Shown: positions 21,068-30,703, counted from the stretch's first letter. The stretch: DNA of 47,996 bases from Actinomycetes bacterium (GCA_021792405.1 JAJYUU010000011.1:1-47996), one strand, 5' to 3'. Notes: generated from the letters alone by a model not told the origin. Numbers and translations are program-made.

Positions 21068-21639
21068 GTTGCTTCACCCCCGTCCGTCTCGACCGGGCCA
21101 TCGGCAGATTCCGGCCTCCCGCCGCCGCCACCGGCCGCCTGCCCGGCGTGGTTGCCAGGCCCGGCGGCCGGGCCGGGCTGGAGCACACCGTCCAGGTCGC
21201 GCCGCATCACGATCGCGTCCGTGCCGGACGGCTGGTAGTAGCCGGGCCGGATGCCGACATCGTCGAAGCCCCACCAGCGGTAAAGGCGCTGTGCGCGGGC
21301 ATTGTCAGCCCTCACTTCGAGGAATATCTCGGTGCAACCCCGCCGGACGGCCTCCTCGAGCAGGTCGGCGAGCAGCCGGGAGCCGATGCCCTGGCCCCAG
21401 TGGGGCGCAGCGACGGCGATCGTCAGCACGTCCGCCTGGCGTTCGGCGGCGAGCAGGCCCGCATAGCCGACGACCGCGCCGTCCGCCTCGGCGATGAGGT
21501 AGTACCGGCTGGCCGGCTGCTGGCCAAGCTCGCCGGCCAGCATCTGCCGCGACCATGCCTCCTCGCCGAACAAGGCAACTTCGAGCCCGAGCACGTAGTC
21601 GAGGTCAGCATCGGTCATCGGGCGCAGCCGCGTGCTCAT
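21064..21639 (-). CDS. rimI: GNAT N-acetyltransferase, RimI-type
   Basis: 191 aa. The acetyl-CoA-binding motif is [22 protein letters not shown] (Q/RxxGxG/A), followed by [23 protein letters not shown], typical of Rim[14 protein letters not shown] closes the domain. RimI acetylates the N-terminus of ribosomal protein S18. The domain ends near residue 150; the last 40 residues are a Gly/Ala/Pro-rich tail not seen in the family. It is coupled by 4-bp overlaps to tsaD and tsaB, the usual actinobacterial arrangement. The substrate is inferred. Confidence 0.9.
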   Translation of the reverse strand: MSTRLRPMTDADLDYVLGLEVALFGEEAWSRQMLAGELGQQPASRYYLIAEADGAVVGYAGLLAAERQADVLTIAVAAPHWGQGIGSRLLADLLEEAVRRGCTEIFLEVRADNARAQRLYRWWGFDDVGIRPGYYQPSGTDAIVMRRDLDGVLQPGPAAGPGNHAGQAAGGGGGRPESADGPVETDGGEAT

Positions 21640-22376
21640 GGCGTGACCCGCTTCGGCTTGCCTGGCTCCCTCGCGTCCGGCCTGCGCAGGTACAGCGGCA
21701 CGGCAGGGTGGGCCGGCTCGCCCCGGCTCAGTCGGGCTGCCGAGATTGCTGCGAGCTGCGCAGCGGCAGGGAACGCCGGATTCAGCGGCCGGTCGCTGAG
21801 TTCGGGGTACATCAGCGCGGCATGCCCGGCTACGGGCAGCCCGCGCGGCAGATCGGCTGGCCGGCTCACCTGCGGTCCGTCAGTTCGCTGGCCGGCCGCG
21901 CAGTAGCGAGCCCAGTACACTTCCCGGCGCCGCGCGTCGGTGGCAACCAGGAAGTCAGTGCCGCCATGCCCGGTCGGTGGCGCCTCGGTCGGTGCCGCCT
22001 CGGTCCGTGCCGCCTCGGTCCGTGCCGCCTCGGTCGGTGCCGCCTCGGTCCGTGCCGCCTCAGCACAGGCGGCCGCCGCGATCACATCGAGTGAGCACAC
22101 GCCGTCGATCCTGATCGCAAGAGCGCTGGCCAGCACGCGGGCGGTGACCAGCCCGGCGCGCAGCCCGGTGTAGGGGCCCGGCCCGGTACCGACCGCGATG
22201 GCTGTCAGGTCCTCGCGCCCGGCCCCGGCGCTACGCAGCACCTTGTCGATGAACACGGCGAGGATCTCGCCATGCCTGCGCCCGTCGACGGCGGACTCCT
22301 CGGCCACGACGGCATCGCCGTCGTGCAGAGCCACCGTCACCGACGGCGTCGCCGTGTCAAAGGCCAGCAGCAGCAC
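21636..22376 (-). CDS. tsaB: tRNA threonylcarbamoyladenosine biosynthesis protein TsaB
   Basis: 246 aa from GTG 22376, giving the family start LLLAFDTATPSVTVAL. The frame extends to 22565 without homology. TsaB is the non-catalytic partner of TsaD in t6A synthesis. The motifs RRHGEIL and VGTGPGPYTGLRAGLVTARVLA are intact. An insertion near residue 105-135 holds five pentapeptide repeats (TEAAR/P) from a 15-bp tandem repeat, between the two lobes. It overlaps rimI by 4 bp. Function should be retained if the insertion loops out; this is an inference. Confidence 0.92.
   Translation of the reverse strand: MLLLAFDTATPSVTVALHDGDAVVAEESAVDGRRHGEILAVFIDKVLRSAGAGREDLTAIAVGTGPGPYTGLRAGLVTARVLASALAIRIDGVCSLDVIAAAACAEAARTEAAPTEAARTEAARTEAAPTEAPPTGHGGTDFLVATDARRREVYWARYCAAGQRTDGPQVSRPADLPRGLPVAGHAALMYPELSDRPLNPAFPAAAQLAAISAARLSRGEPAHPAVPLYLRRPDAREPGKPKRVTP
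21982..22056. repeat. 15-bp tandem repeat inside tsaB, five copies
   Basis: The unit gcctcggtcSgtgcc repeats five times with only the tenth base (C or G) changing, followed by a degenerate copy. The unit length is a multiple of three, so it adds Thr-Glu-Ala-Ala-Arg/Pro blocks without breaking frame. Confidence 0.92.
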
Positions 22377-22434
22377 GGTTGACCAGCCTAGTGAGGCGCA
22401 GCCAGTGCTTCGACCGTAAGGCTTGCTCCGACGG

Positions 22435-23556
22435 TCAGGCGGTGGGCTCGGTAACCGACTTCGCCAGCATTCCCCTGGCCGCGGCCTCGGCCCCGGCCCG
22501 CAGCGTGGCGACGGACACCGGCCCGAATCCCTGCCCGGACTCCTGGCCGGATTCCGACACCACAATGAGCACGTTGCGCTCGCGGATCACGACCGTTACC
22601 ACCTCGGTGGTGATCCGCCTGACATCCTCCGCCTGGACCGCGACGAGCGCCTGCTGGCCGGTCTTGAGCAGCGGGCTGAGCTGGGCTGCCGACAGCGGGG
22701 AGCCCTTCGGCGGCTTCGCCAGGGTCCGCTGCGTGAGCGAGTAATTGTCCTGCGCGTTGGCCGATGCGCTGCCGGCCGCGCTGCCCGCAGCGGTTGCCGC
22801 CGCGAACGGCTGATACGCCTGCGCGGTCACTTCCAGCACGAGGAAATCGGGTTTGCGGTCCAGGGTGAAAGTGCACTGGCTCTGCGTGGTCTCCGAGATC
22901 TCGCTGGCTACCGTCCGGCCAGGACCCGGCAGGTACTGGTTCAGCACGGTGCTGCTGAGGCTGCCGCAGGCATTGGGAACCGACTTGAACTCACCCGGCA
23001 GCAGCGACGTCACGTACAGGGAAGGCTTGGGGGTGTGATGAGTCAAGATCGCGGTGAGCCCGGCGGCGATGACGCAGACCGCGATGGCGATCCCGCACAA
23101 CCGGTAGACGCGGCGTCGCGACTTGCGCAGCCGGGTCGCGGCAGCCCGGCCGCGCCGGGTCGGCAGCTCGGCGCGAGCTGGCGGGTCGGCCTGGCCGTTG
23201 GCCGACGGCCAGCCGGGATCATCAGCCGACGGCCAGCCGGGATCATCAGCCGACGGCCAGCCGGGATCATCAGCGGACGACCGGCCAGAGCCGGGGCGGT
23301 CGTCGTACTCTTCGCCGACCCGCCCGGCGGCATGGCTGCCGCGTTCTGCGCCGTGCCGCTGGGCTGTGCCTAGCGGATAGGCATTCGGGCCGGCCCAGGG
23401 CGGCAGCTCGTCATCGTGGTCGGGCCCGAACCCGTCAAACTGTCGCCACTGCGGCTCGTCCCGGCGCGGCCGCTCCGGCGACCGGGCGCGCCGCCCGCGA
23501 TACTCGGGCTGGGGCGGTCGGGCGGAGCGACGGGGCGGGGTGCCCTGCTGGGCCAC
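22435..23556 (-). CDS. Membrane-anchored protein with disordered N-terminus, function unknown
   Basis: 373 aa from GTG 23556, which has AGGAGG 6 nt upstream. Residues 1-150 are Pro/Arg/Asp-rich with three exact SADDPGWP repeats. After a basic stop (RLRKSRRRVYRL) comes one membrane helix (GIAIAVCVIAAGLTAILT), so the last 200 residues are outside the cell. That domain has two cysteines (NACGSL and SQCTFTL) that could form a disulfide, resembling the DUF3558 style of lipoprotein domains, though I do not assert membership. It lies between tsaE and tsaB. No function is known. The architecture matches the product at 31583-33226. Confidence 0.7.
   Translation of the reverse strand: MAQQGTPPRRSARPPQPEYRGRRARSPERPRRDEPQWRQFDGFGPDHDDELPPWAGPNAYPLGTAQRHGAERGSHAAGRVGEEYDDRPGSGRSSADDPGWPSADDPGWPSADDPGWPSANGQADPPARAELPTRRGRAAATRLRKSRRRVYRLCGIAIAVCVIAAGLTAILTHHTPKPSLYVTSLLPGEFKSVPNACGSLSSTVLNQYLPGPGRTVASEISETTQSQCTFTLDRKPDFLVLEVTAQAYQPFAAATAAGSAAGSASANAQDNYSLTQRTLAKPPKGSPLSAAQLSPLLKTGQQALVAVQAEDVRRITTEVVTVVIRERNVLIVVSESGQESGQGFGPVSVATLRAGAEAAARGMLAKSVTEPTA
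23201..23272. repeat. 24-bp tandem repeat, three exact copies
   Basis: Units at 23201-23224, 23225-23248 and 23249-23272 are identical and in frame, encoding SADDPGWP three times in the disordered N-terminal part of the gene at 22435-23556. Confidence 0.93.
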
Positions 23557-23701
23557 GGCACGCCTCCTGGTGGCTGATCGGAGCCGCGGGCGCTCTCGGC
23601 AAGGACCCGCTGGACTCACCGGCAGTGTAATAGCGCGAACACCGCCTCGCAGGACGATTCGGCACGCGCCGCGGCCCGCGCGCGGACAGCCAGAGCTGAG
23701 C

Positions 23702-24346
23702 TCAGCTCAGGTCAGCCAGTGCCAGCCGGGTCGCCTCGGCCACATCCGGGTCCCGCCACCGCTCACCAAAGCCGCGGATCAGCACGGTCCGCGGGATGCC
23801 GGCCTCCCCGGCATCGCCCACGTCCTGGCCGGCCGGTGGTTCGTCGGCCCAGATGCGGACTGACAGGAAGCTCGGCGCCAAGTCCTCTACCAGCCCTTCG
23901 CCCCATTCGACCACCGTGACGGCGGTCCCCAGATCCGCATCGAGATCCAGGTCATCCACCTCGGCACGGCTGCCGAGCCGGTAAGCGTCGGCATGCACCA
24001 GGTCGGGTCCTGCTGCCAAGCTCGGATGCACCCTCGCGATGACGAATGTCGGGGAGGTAACCGAGCCGCGAACGCCGAGGCCAGCCCCGATGCCCTGAGC
24101 CAGGGTCGTCTTGCCAGCCCCCAGCGGGCCGGACAGCAGCATGAGGTCGCCGGCCCGCAGCAGGCTGGCCAGGCGGCGGCCGAGTCCGCGCATCCGGTCG
24201 GCCGTCGGCACCCGGATCAGCTCGTCGACGGCCGGCGCCTCCGCCTCCCTGCCGTCGGTGTCCGCGTCGGGCCGCTGCGCGGCTGCGGACTGCGCTGGCT
24301 GTCCTGGCTGTCCTGGTTGTTTTGGCTGTTCTGGCTGGCCCATCAA
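23702..24346 (-). CDS. tsaE: tRNA threonylcarbamoyladenosine biosynthesis ATPase TsaE
   Basis: 214 aa. It is the P-loop ATPase that drives turnover of the TsaB-TsaD complex. Walker A is SGPLGAGKTTLAQG near residue 73; the conserved SPTFVIARVHP and HADAYRLGS follow, then VVEWGEGL (Walker B-like). An N-terminal extension of about 45 residues (QPGQPGQPAQ) and a short C-terminal tail surround the normal 150-residue core. It overlaps the hydrolase gene by 4 bp (ATGA), so the two are translationally coupled. The N-terminal Gln/Pro stretch comes from short repeated codons. Confidence 0.93.
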   Translation of the reverse strand: MMGQPEQPKQPGQPGQPAQSAAAQRPDADTDGREAEAPAVDELIRVPTADRMRGLGRRLASLLRAGDLMLLSGPLGAGKTTLAQGIGAGLGVRGSVTSPTFVIARVHPSLAAGPDLVHADAYRLGSRAEVDDLDLDADLGTAVTVVEWGEGLVEDLAPSFLSVRIWADEPPAGQDVGDAGEAGIPRTVLIRGFGERWRDPDVAEATRLALADLS

Positions 24347-25416
24347 GCCGGCCGCCTGGTCGCCGACTCGCCCAGTGCCAGCGCCACCAGGCCGGATATC
24401 TCCTCCGTCACGATCCCAGGCCGTTCCAAGATCACCATGTGCCCGGCCGCAGGTATCTCCACCAGGCTCGCTCCCGGAATCCCGGCAGCGAGGTCAGCAG
24501 CCTGCGCAGTGGCGACCAGCCGGTCCTCCAGGCCGGTCAGCACGACCGTGGGGACCCTGCCGATCGTTGCCAGGGAGCCGCGTTCATCATGCTTGGTCAG
24601 CGCGAGATAAAAGTCGGCGACGACATCGATGGGCGTCGCCCTGATCGTGCGCTCGAGGAATTCGACAACGGCAGGGCTGACGTCCGGGTCACCGAACGCG
24701 ATGAAGCGAGTGGACAGGAAGGCCAGGTCGCCGGCCGCGTCGCGGATTCGCTCGGTCAGCTCCGCCCGTCGGCCGCGAGATGACCCGCGCAGCAGCGCCG
24801 GGGCCGCCCAGCGGCCGACCGGACGCAGCGGCCCCGGCAGCCAGCCGGTCGGGTCGACCAGCGCGGTGGTGGAAATCAGCGTTACGCCGATCACCTTGCT
24901 GCCGAACAACTCCGGATGCTGGTCGGCGAGCGCCATGATCGCCATGCCGCCCATCGAGTGCCCGACGAGCACGACAGGGGCGCCCGCCCGTGTCGTCGCG
25001 GCCAGCACGGCTGCCAGGTCACGGCCGAGCTGGCCGATACTGATGCGGGCCGGATCACTGCGCCCTGACCTGCCGTGACTGCGCTGATCCCAGAACACCA
25101 GGCGGTAGTCCGCTTGCAGAGCCTGGCGCTGGTAGTGCCAGACGTCCTGGCTGAGCGTGTAGCCGTGACAGAACACGATCGTTACCGGCGAGTCTTCCGG
25201 CCCGCAGACCTCGGTGTGCAGGCCCACCCCATCCTCGGCGATGACCGTCACCGGCCGTCCGCGTAGCTGACCGAACGGCTCGGTCCCGGCCGGATCAGGG
25301 CGCAGCCGGATCCGGCCCACCGCGGCCTTCTCCACGGCGATGACCGCGCCGGCTGAGGCCGCCGCGACCCCGGTAGCCAGCCCTGCGACGCTAGAAAGCC
25401 GCCGCCACCTGACCAT
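24343..25416 (-). CDS. Alpha/beta hydrolase
   Basis: 357 aa. The N-terminus (SVAGLATGVAAASAGAVIAV) is hydrophobic, so the protein may be anchored to or exported through the membrane. The hydrolase fold shows the oxyanion region VFCHGYTLSQDVW, the nucleophile elbow VGHSMGGMA, an acid near LEDRLVA and the catalytic histidine in AAGHMVILERP. The triad looks complete, so this is an active hydrolase of unknown substrate. The alr-hydrolase-tsaE order is common in actinomycetes. It overlaps alr by 26 bp and tsaE by 4 bp. Confidence 0.88.
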   Translation of the reverse strand: MVRWRRLSSVAGLATGVAAASAGAVIAVEKAAVGRIRLRPDPAGTEPFGQLRGRPVTVIAEDGVGLHTEVCGPEDSPVTIVFCHGYTLSQDVWHYQRQALQADYRLVFWDQRSHGRSGRSDPARISIGQLGRDLAAVLAATTRAGAPVVLVGHSMGGMAIMALADQHPELFGSKVIGVTLISTTALVDPTGWLPGPLRPVGRWAAPALLRGSSRGRRAELTERIRDAAGDLAFLSTRFIAFGDPDVSPAVVEFLERTIRATPIDVVADFYLALTKHDERGSLATIGRVPTVVLTGLEDRLVATAQAADLAAGIPGASLVEIPAAGHMVILERPGIVTEEISGLVALALGESATRRPA

Positions 25417-26635
25417 CGGTTCTCCCGTCTGCGGCCTGCGCCGCCGTGTAGCCGGTCCGGCTGCCGGTCCCGGCCGCTGCGCTGCCTGGCGCCGGCCCGC
25501 TGGTCCCGGCTGCAGCTACCCCAGAGTAGGTTCTCGGCACCTTTCCGGTAAACCGGGTGACGATCTCGTAGGAAATCGTGCCGAGCGCTTCTGCCCATTC
25601 CTGAGCCGTGGGCTCGCCGTGATCGCCGGGTCCGAAGACGACGACCTCATCGCCAGCCTCCGACGGGCCGTCACCGAGGTCAAGGATGGTGTGGTTCAGG
25701 TTGACGGTCCCGGCGATCGAAACCCGCCTGCCCCGGCTGGCGAGCAACCGGGCGGCGTTCGTCGCAAGCCTGGGTATCCCCTCGTTGTAGCCAAGCGGCA
25801 GGACGCCGAGCAGGGTTTCGCCCTCGGTCGTGTACCGGTGCGCATAGGACACCGGCGTGCCCGCCGGCACCCGCTTCACCTGGATCAGCCTCGCCCGCAG
25901 GGTCATGGCAGGACGCAGCCAGTCCGGCGCGCCGCCGGGAAGGGTGGACAGGCCGAAGACGGCACCGCCGGGGCGAACCAGGTCGAAGTGGGAGCCGGGC
26001 AGGGTCAGGGTTGCGGGGCCGTTGGCGAGGTGCCGTACCTCGGGCCTCGCACCCGCTCGCTCCGCCGCCGCGACCGCGGCGCGGAAGGCATCCAGTTGGC
26101 GGCCGATCGCCGGGTGACCGGGAGTGTCGGCGCAGGCGAAGTGCGACCACAAGCCAACGATCTTCACCCGCCCGGCGGCTTGAGCCGACAGCGCCGCGTC
26201 AACCAGGGCGGGCCAGTCGGCCGCGATGGCACCCCCGCGGCCCATGCCGGTGTCGGCCTCCAGGTGCAGCCGGGCCGGCTTGCCCGCGGCCGCTGCGGCT
26301 AGCGCCACCTGATCCAGCAGCGCGGCGGAGCCCACCGTCAGATCGATCTCATGCTTGATGGCCTGCTCGTGCGGCGAGTCCGGGCTGCCGTGCAGGCTCA
26401 GCACTGGCACGCAGATCCCTGCCGTGCGCAGCGCGATCGCGTCCGCGACCTGGACAACGCCCAGCCAGGTCGCGCCGCCGGCCAGCGCGGCCCTGGCCGA
26501 TGCCAGCATTCCGTGGCCGTACCCGTCAGATTTGACGACTGCCATGACCTGAGCGGCACCGACGTGCCGCTTCAGGGCAGCCACGTTCGCCTGGATCGCA
26601 TCCAGGTCGACGGTTGCTTCCGGGTGGCCGTCCAT
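25391..26635 (-). CDS. alr: Alanine racemase, divergent active site
   Basis: 414 aa, PLP-dependent, normally making D-alanine for peptidoglycan. The PLP lysine is K35 in AVVKSDGYGHG; RHLANGPATL, VRPGGAVFGL (the Arg facing the pyridine nitrogen), VSYAHRYTT (catalytic Tyr) and ISYEIVTRF are present. Differences from Geobacillus Alr positions: the carbamylated Lys is Glu (HLEADTGMGR), GRxxMDQ is GTVNLNH, and GYADG is GYNEG. Specificity or activity may thus differ. The last 45 residues are an Ala/Gly-rich tail. It is upstream of the hydrolase, overlapping it by 26 bp. Alanine racemase is still the best call. Confidence 0.87.
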   Translation of the reverse strand: MDGHPEATVDLDAIQANVAALKRHVGAAQVMAVVKSDGYGHGMLASARAALAGGATWLGVVQVADAIALRTAGICVPVLSLHGSPDSPHEQAIKHEIDLTVGSAALLDQVALAAAAAGKPARLHLEADTGMGRGGAIAADWPALVDAALSAQAAGRVKIVGLWSHFACADTPGHPAIGRQLDAFRAAVAAAERAGARPEVRHLANGPATLTLPGSHFDLVRPGGAVFGLSTLPGGAPDWLRPAMTLRARLIQVKRVPAGTPVSYAHRYTTEGETLLGVLPLGYNEGIPRLATNAARLLASRGRRVSIAGTVNLNHTILDLGDGPSEAGDEVVVFGPGDHGEPTAQEWAEALGTISYEIVTRFTGKVPRTYSGVAAAGTSGPAPGSAAAGTGSRTGYTAAQAADGRTDGQVAAAF

Positions 26636-26727
26636 GACAACTCAGTGTGCCAGCCAGCGCGGGGCGGTTGAGCCCGGCGGCGGTGTCCGGACCGGCTGCG
26701 GCCGGCTGGCGCAGCCTCGTTCCGGCG

Positions 26728-28263
26728 TTAGTCAGTGCCGTTCGTCACAGCGCGGATCGCGGCCGGGATCGCGCCGATCAGATCGCTGGCGCCGATCGGG
26801 GCTTCGCGCGCGGCGAGCCGGCCGGCCAGGCCGTGCAGATAGGCGGCGGCCGCCGCCGCCTTCGCGGCGGGGACGCCCTGCGCGAGCAGCGAGCCCGCGA
26901 GGCCGGACAGCACGTCACCCGAGCCGGCCGTGGCAAGCCAGCTCGAGCCGGTCGAGTTCACCAGCACCGGCTGGCTCTCGTCCGGGCTGGCGATGAGTGT
27001 CGTCGAGCCCTTGAGCAGTACGGTGACGCCAAGTTCGGCGGCTGCCGTGCGGGCGTAGTGCAGCCGGCGCGCCTCGACGTCGTCGCGATCCGCCGACAGC
27101 AAGCGAGCCAGTTCGCCGGCATGCGGCGTTATCAGCACGGGCGCTTCGCGGCGCAGCGGATCGCGGCGGCCGGCCAGCAGGGTGAGGCCATCGGCGTCGA
27201 CCAGCACCGGCACGTCGCTGGCTAGCACCGCGTCAAGCAGGGCGGCCGCCTCCGGCCCGGTACCGATCCCAGGGCCGGCCGCCCAGGCCTGCACCCGGCC
27301 GGCTGTCGTGATCGCCTCAGCCGGGCGCTCCGGGGCGTAGGCGGTGAGCACCACCTCGGGCCAGCGCTGGCGCACGACCCCGACCGCGATCTCGGCCGAC
27401 ACGAACCGGACCATGCCTGCCCCGCCATGGATGGCGCCACCGCAGCACAGCACTGCCGCGCCGGTGTACTGATCGCTGCCGGCCAGCAGGCCGAGCACGC
27501 CGCGGCGGTACTTGTCGGACTCGGTCGTCGGGCGTGGCAGTACTTCCGTCACGTCGGCGGCCTGGAGGGAGACGACATCGGGGTCGGGCAGGTAGTCGGC
27601 CAGGCCGATGTCGATCAGCTCGGTGAGGCCGGCGAAGCTCGCGCCCGGGTCGATCAGCAGGCCGGGCTTGATCGTGCCGAACGTCACAGTGACGTCGGCC
27701 TGGACTGCGGCGCCATGGACCTCGCCGGTGTCGGCGTCGATCCCGCTGGGCAGGTCGACCGCGACGACGACTGCGCCGTCTGCACGGGCCAAGGCGATCA
27801 GCCGCGCCAGCGACGCACCGGGCTCGCGCAGGCCGCCGTGGCCGCCGATTCCGGTGATGCCGTCCATGATCAGGTCCGCGGCCGCGATCGCGTGTGCGGC
27901 GGCGGGCGCGATCGGTGCGCTGCCCGCGGACCCCTGATCGCGGCCGGCACTGGCCGGGGTAATCCGGCCGCCGCGGGCCAGGAGTTCCGCTGCGGCCGCT
28001 TCGTGCAGCTTCGGCCCGGACGAGATCGCGGTGACGTCAGCGCCGCGGCCGGCCAGCCGGGCGCCCGCGTAAAGCGCGTCACCGCCGTTGTCGCCACTGC
28101 CCGCGATGACTGCCACCGATGAGCCGTAGACGTGGTCGAGCAGGCTCGCGCACACCGACGCCAGGCCCGCCGCGGCGCGCTGCATCGCCGCTCCTTTCGG
28201 CAGCCCGGCCATCAGCGCGTGCTCGGCGGCGCGCACCGCCGCCACCTGGTGCGCGTTCCTCAT
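26728..28263 (-). CDS. nnr: Bifunctional NAD(P)HX epimerase/dehydratase (NnrE-NnrD)
   Basis: 511 aa, two fused repair enzymes. The N-terminal YjeF-N epimerase covers about 1-225 (VRAAEHALMAGLP, VIAGSGDNGGDALYAGARLA, DLPSGIDADTGEVHG, FGTIKPGLL). The C-terminal ribokinase-like dehydratase covers 235-505 (DKYRRGVLGLLAGSDQYTGAAVL, PGIG, ITPHAGELARLL, LKGSTTLIA, TAGSGDVLSGLAGSLLAQG). Together they convert damaged hydrated NADH and NADPH back to the normal cofactors. Both active regions appear intact. It lies between alr and acpS on the same strand, 70 bp from acpS. Confidence 0.95.
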   Translation of the reverse strand: MRNAHQVAAVRAAEHALMAGLPKGAAMQRAAAGLASVCASLLDHVYGSSVAVIAGSGDNGGDALYAGARLAGRGADVTAISSGPKLHEAAAAELLARGGRITPASAGRDQGSAGSAPIAPAAAHAIAAADLIMDGITGIGGHGGLREPGASLARLIALARADGAVVVAVDLPSGIDADTGEVHGAAVQADVTVTFGTIKPGLLIDPGASFAGLTELIDIGLADYLPDPDVVSLQAADVTEVLPRPTTESDKYRRGVLGLLAGSDQYTGAAVLCCGGAIHGGAGMVRFVSAEIAVGVVRQRWPEVVLTAYAPERPAEAITTAGRVQAWAAGPGIGTGPEAAALLDAVLASDVPVLVDADGLTLLAGRRDPLRREAPVLITPHAGELARLLSADRDDVEARRLHYARTAAAELGVTVLLKGSTTLIASPDESQPVLVNSTGSSWLATAGSGDVLSGLAGSLLAQGVPAAKAAAAAAYLHGLAGRLAAREAPIGASDLIGAIPAAIRAVTNGTD

Positions 28264-28333
28264 CGTCTCATCGCCCCGTCCTCACGCGCCGTCCGCACGC
28301 CCCGCGACGCAGCACAGCACGAGCCTGCCCTGA

Positions 28334-28684
28334 TCATCGCTCAGCAACCACCACGGCCACGCACAGGCCGGCATCGTGGCTGATCGAGACGTGCCAGCTC
28401 GTCACTCCGAGCCTGGCCGCGGCAGCCGCGACGGTTCCGCTGATCTGGAGCACGGGCGCGCCGCTGGCGTCGTGACCGATGACGGCATCAGTCCAGCGCA
28501 GCCCTGGCGGTGCGCCGAGCGCCTTGGCCACGGCTTCCTTGGCAGCGAAGCAGCCGGCCAGCGATCGCGCCGGCAACCCCTGTTCACTGTCGGCGAACAA
28601 GCGCGCTGCCAGTCCCGGTGATCGCGCGAGCGCCTGCTCAAGCCGGGAGATCTCGGCGACGTCGACGCCGATGCCAACGATCAT
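28334..28684 (-). CDS. acpS: Holo-[acyl-carrier-protein] synthase
   Basis: 116 aa, normal length. It transfers 4'-phosphopantetheine from CoA to the serine of acyl carrier protein. The Mg-binding GIGVDVAEISRLEQAL is at residues 4-19, and CFAAKEAVAKALG carries the second metal Glu and the catalytic Lys. WHVSISHDAGLCVAVVVAE ends the domain. The fold and both motifs are complete. The nnr-acpS-glmM order is usual in actinomycetes. ATG start; 30 bp after glmM. Confidence 0.95.
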   Translation of the reverse strand: MIVGIGVDVAEISRLEQALARSPGLAARLFADSEQGLPARSLAGCFAAKEAVAKALGAPPGLRWTDAVIGHDASGAPVLQISGTVAAAAARLGVTSWHVSISHDAGLCVAVVVAER

Positions 28685-28714
28685 GCGCTAAGCCTGCCAC
28701 GCGGCAGCGGCCGG

Positions 28715-30133
28715 CTAACCCAGCCCGCTGACGACATCGGCCAGGCGGCGGGCTAGCCGGTCGGCCTGGCCGGCGTCCTCGGCTTCCACCATGACCCGGA
28801 CGGCAGGCTCGGTACCGCTCGGCCGGACGAGCACGCGGCCGGCCTCGCCGAGTTCCGCCGCGGCGGTCGTCACCGCATCACTCAGCGCGGGCGACGATGC
28901 TACCAGCGTCTTGTCCACGCCCGGCACGTTGATCAGGACCTGCGGGTACCTCGTCATCACGCTGGCCAGCGCGGCTAGCGGCCGGCCTTGCCTGGCTGTC
29001 TGCGCGAGCAGGTGGAGGCTCGTCAGCATGCCATCGCCAGTCGTCGCGTGGTCGAGCATGATGATGTGACCCGACTGCTCGCCACCGAGCACGAACTTGC
29101 CATCCAGCATCGCCGCGATCAGGTACCGGTCACCGACCGGTGTCTCGACGATGTCGATGCCGGCCGCGCGCATCGCCCGCCGGAACCCGAGGTTCGCCAT
29201 AACGGTTGCGACCACGGTGTCGCCCGCCAGCCTGCCCTCGGCCCGCAGCGCAATCGCCAGCACGGCAAGGATCTGGTCGCCGTCCACGATCTGGCCTGCC
29301 GCATCGACCGCCAGGCACCGGTCCGCGTCGCCGTCGTACGCGATGCCGGCATCCGCTTGCGCCTCCCGCACCGCCGCAGACAGCGTCCCGAGGCACGTCG
29401 AGCCGTAGCCCGCATTGATGTTCAGCCCGTCCGGGTCGGCTCCGATCGTGATGACGTCGGCCCCGGCCCGGCGCAGCAGGTCCGGGGCGTACCTGGAGGC
29501 GGCGCCGTGGGCGCAGTCAACCACGACCCGCAGCCCCGACAGCGGGGATCCGTCACAGCCAGGCTGACGCTGCACGGTACTCAGCAGGTGCGCAAGGTAC
29601 TGCTCGCCCTGATCCTCGGCGTCGCGAATCCGGCCGAAGCCGGCCGGCGGCACCCCGGACGGGCCGCGGCTCAGCCCGCCACGACCAGGCGGAGAACCGG
29701 CGGCCCGGCCGCTCAGCATGGCGGCTATCTCGTCCTCTATCTGGTCTTCGACCGCGTCCGGCAGTTTCAGGCCGCCGCGGGCGAAGAACTTGATTCCGTT
29801 GTCCGCGGCCGGGTTGTGACTTGCCGAGAGGACGACGCCGAAATCGGCTCCCACAGCAGCCGTGAGATAAGCGACACCCGGTGTCGGGATCACTCCGAGC
29901 CGCACCACGTCGATCCCGCCTGCTGCCAGGCCGGCGACGACGGCCGCCTCGAGGAACTCGCCGGACACTCGCGGGTCCCGGCCGACAACGGCGAACGGGC
30001 GCTGCCCAGGACGCCGCGAGCGAGCGCCGGTGAGCACGCTGGCCGCCGCAGCGGCGATGTTCATCGCCAGCCCGGCCGTCAGCTCATGCCCAGCGACACC
30101 CCTGACGCCGTCAGTACCGAAAAGCTGGCCCAT
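28715..30133 (-). CDS. glmM: Phosphoglucosamine mutase
   Basis: 472 aa. It converts glucosamine-6-phosphate to glucosamine-1-phosphate for UDP-GlcNAc and cell-wall synthesis. Motifs: LFGTDGVRG at the N-terminus, the phosphoserine loop [18 protein letters not shown] near residue 103, metal-binding [11 protein letters not shown], sugar-binding [10 protein letters not shown], and phosphate-binding [13 protein letters not shown]. An insertion of about 25 Gly/Pro/Arg residues ([18 protein letters not shown]) lies between domains 1 and 2, absent from most family members as I recall them. It follows rpsI by 54 bp and may share its transcript. Confidence 0.96.
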   Translation of the reverse strand: MGQLFGTDGVRGVAGHELTAGLAMNIAAAAASVLTGARSRRPGQRPFAVVGRDPRVSGEFLEAAVVAGLAAGGIDVVRLGVIPTPGVAYLTAAVGADFGVVLSASHNPAADNGIKFFARGGLKLPDAVEDQIEDEIAAMLSGRAAGSPPGRGGLSRGPSGVPPAGFGRIRDAEDQGEQYLAHLLSTVQRQPGCDGSPLSGLRVVVDCAHGAASRYAPDLLRRAGADVITIGADPDGLNINAGYGSTCLGTLSAAVREAQADAGIAYDGDADRCLAVDAAGQIVDGDQILAVLAIALRAEGRLAGDTVVATVMANLGFRRAMRAAGIDIVETPVGDRYLIAAMLDGKFVLGGEQSGHIIMLDHATTGDGMLTSLHLLAQTARQGRPLAALASVMTRYPQVLINVPGVDKTLVASSPALSDAVTTAAAELGEAGRVLVRPSGTEPAVRVMVEAEDAGQADRLARRLADVVSGLG

Positions 30134-30187
30134 CGCCCGCCAGGATCCTCCGTGCCTTGCCGTGCCGTGCCCTGCTGGCCGGCGCGG

Positions 30188-30703
30188 TCAGCGCTTGGAG
30201 TACTGCGGAGCCTTGCGGGCCTTCTTCAGGCCAGCCTTCTTGCGCTCGGTGACCCGGGCGTCCCTGGTCAGGAATCCGGCTCGCTTCAGGGTGGGGCGGC
30301 TGTCCGGGTCAACCAGAGTCAGCGCCCTGGCGATGCCCAGGCGCAGCGCACCTGCCTGGCCGCTGACGCCGCCGCCGACGATACGCGCCACAACGTCGAA
30401 CTGGTCCTCAGCGCCCAGCGCCACAAACGGCTCGCTGATCAACTGCTGATGCACCTTATTCGGGAAGTAGACCTCGATCGACCGGTCGTTAATCTTCCAC
30501 TGACCGCTGCCCGGCTGGATCCGGACCCGCGCGATGGCCTCCTTGCGGCGGCCCGTTCCCTGTGCCTTACCGGTCACCACCGGCTTCCGGGCAGCCTGCC
30601 TGGGCTGGGCGTTGTCGCCGGTCGATGTGGTGTACTCCGACAGGTGCTCCTCGGGCGCGTTAGCGCCCGCTCCGGCATCCAGCGTCTCGGTGGACTCGGC
30701 CAC
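30188..30703 (-). CDS. rpsI: 30S ribosomal protein S9
   Basis: 171 aa. The S9 core starts near residue 45 ([19 protein letters not shown]) and ends in the strongly basic [10 protein letters not shown], whose C-terminal Arg reaches the P-site t[36 protein letters not shown] and RVTERKKAG are typical. The first 40 residues are an acidic, Thr/Ala-rich extension ([13 protein letters not shown]) common in actinobacterial S9. It is paired with rplM as in most bacteria, 48 bp downstream of it. Confidence 0.98.
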   Translation of the reverse strand: MAESTETLDAGAGANAPEEHLSEYTTSTGDNAQPRQAARKPVVTGKAQGTGRRKEAIARVRIQPGSGQWKINDRSIEVYFPNKVHQQLISEPFVALGAEDQFDVVARIVGGGVSGQAGALRLGIARALTLVDPDSRPTLKRAGFLTRDARVTERKKAGLKKARKAPQYSKR

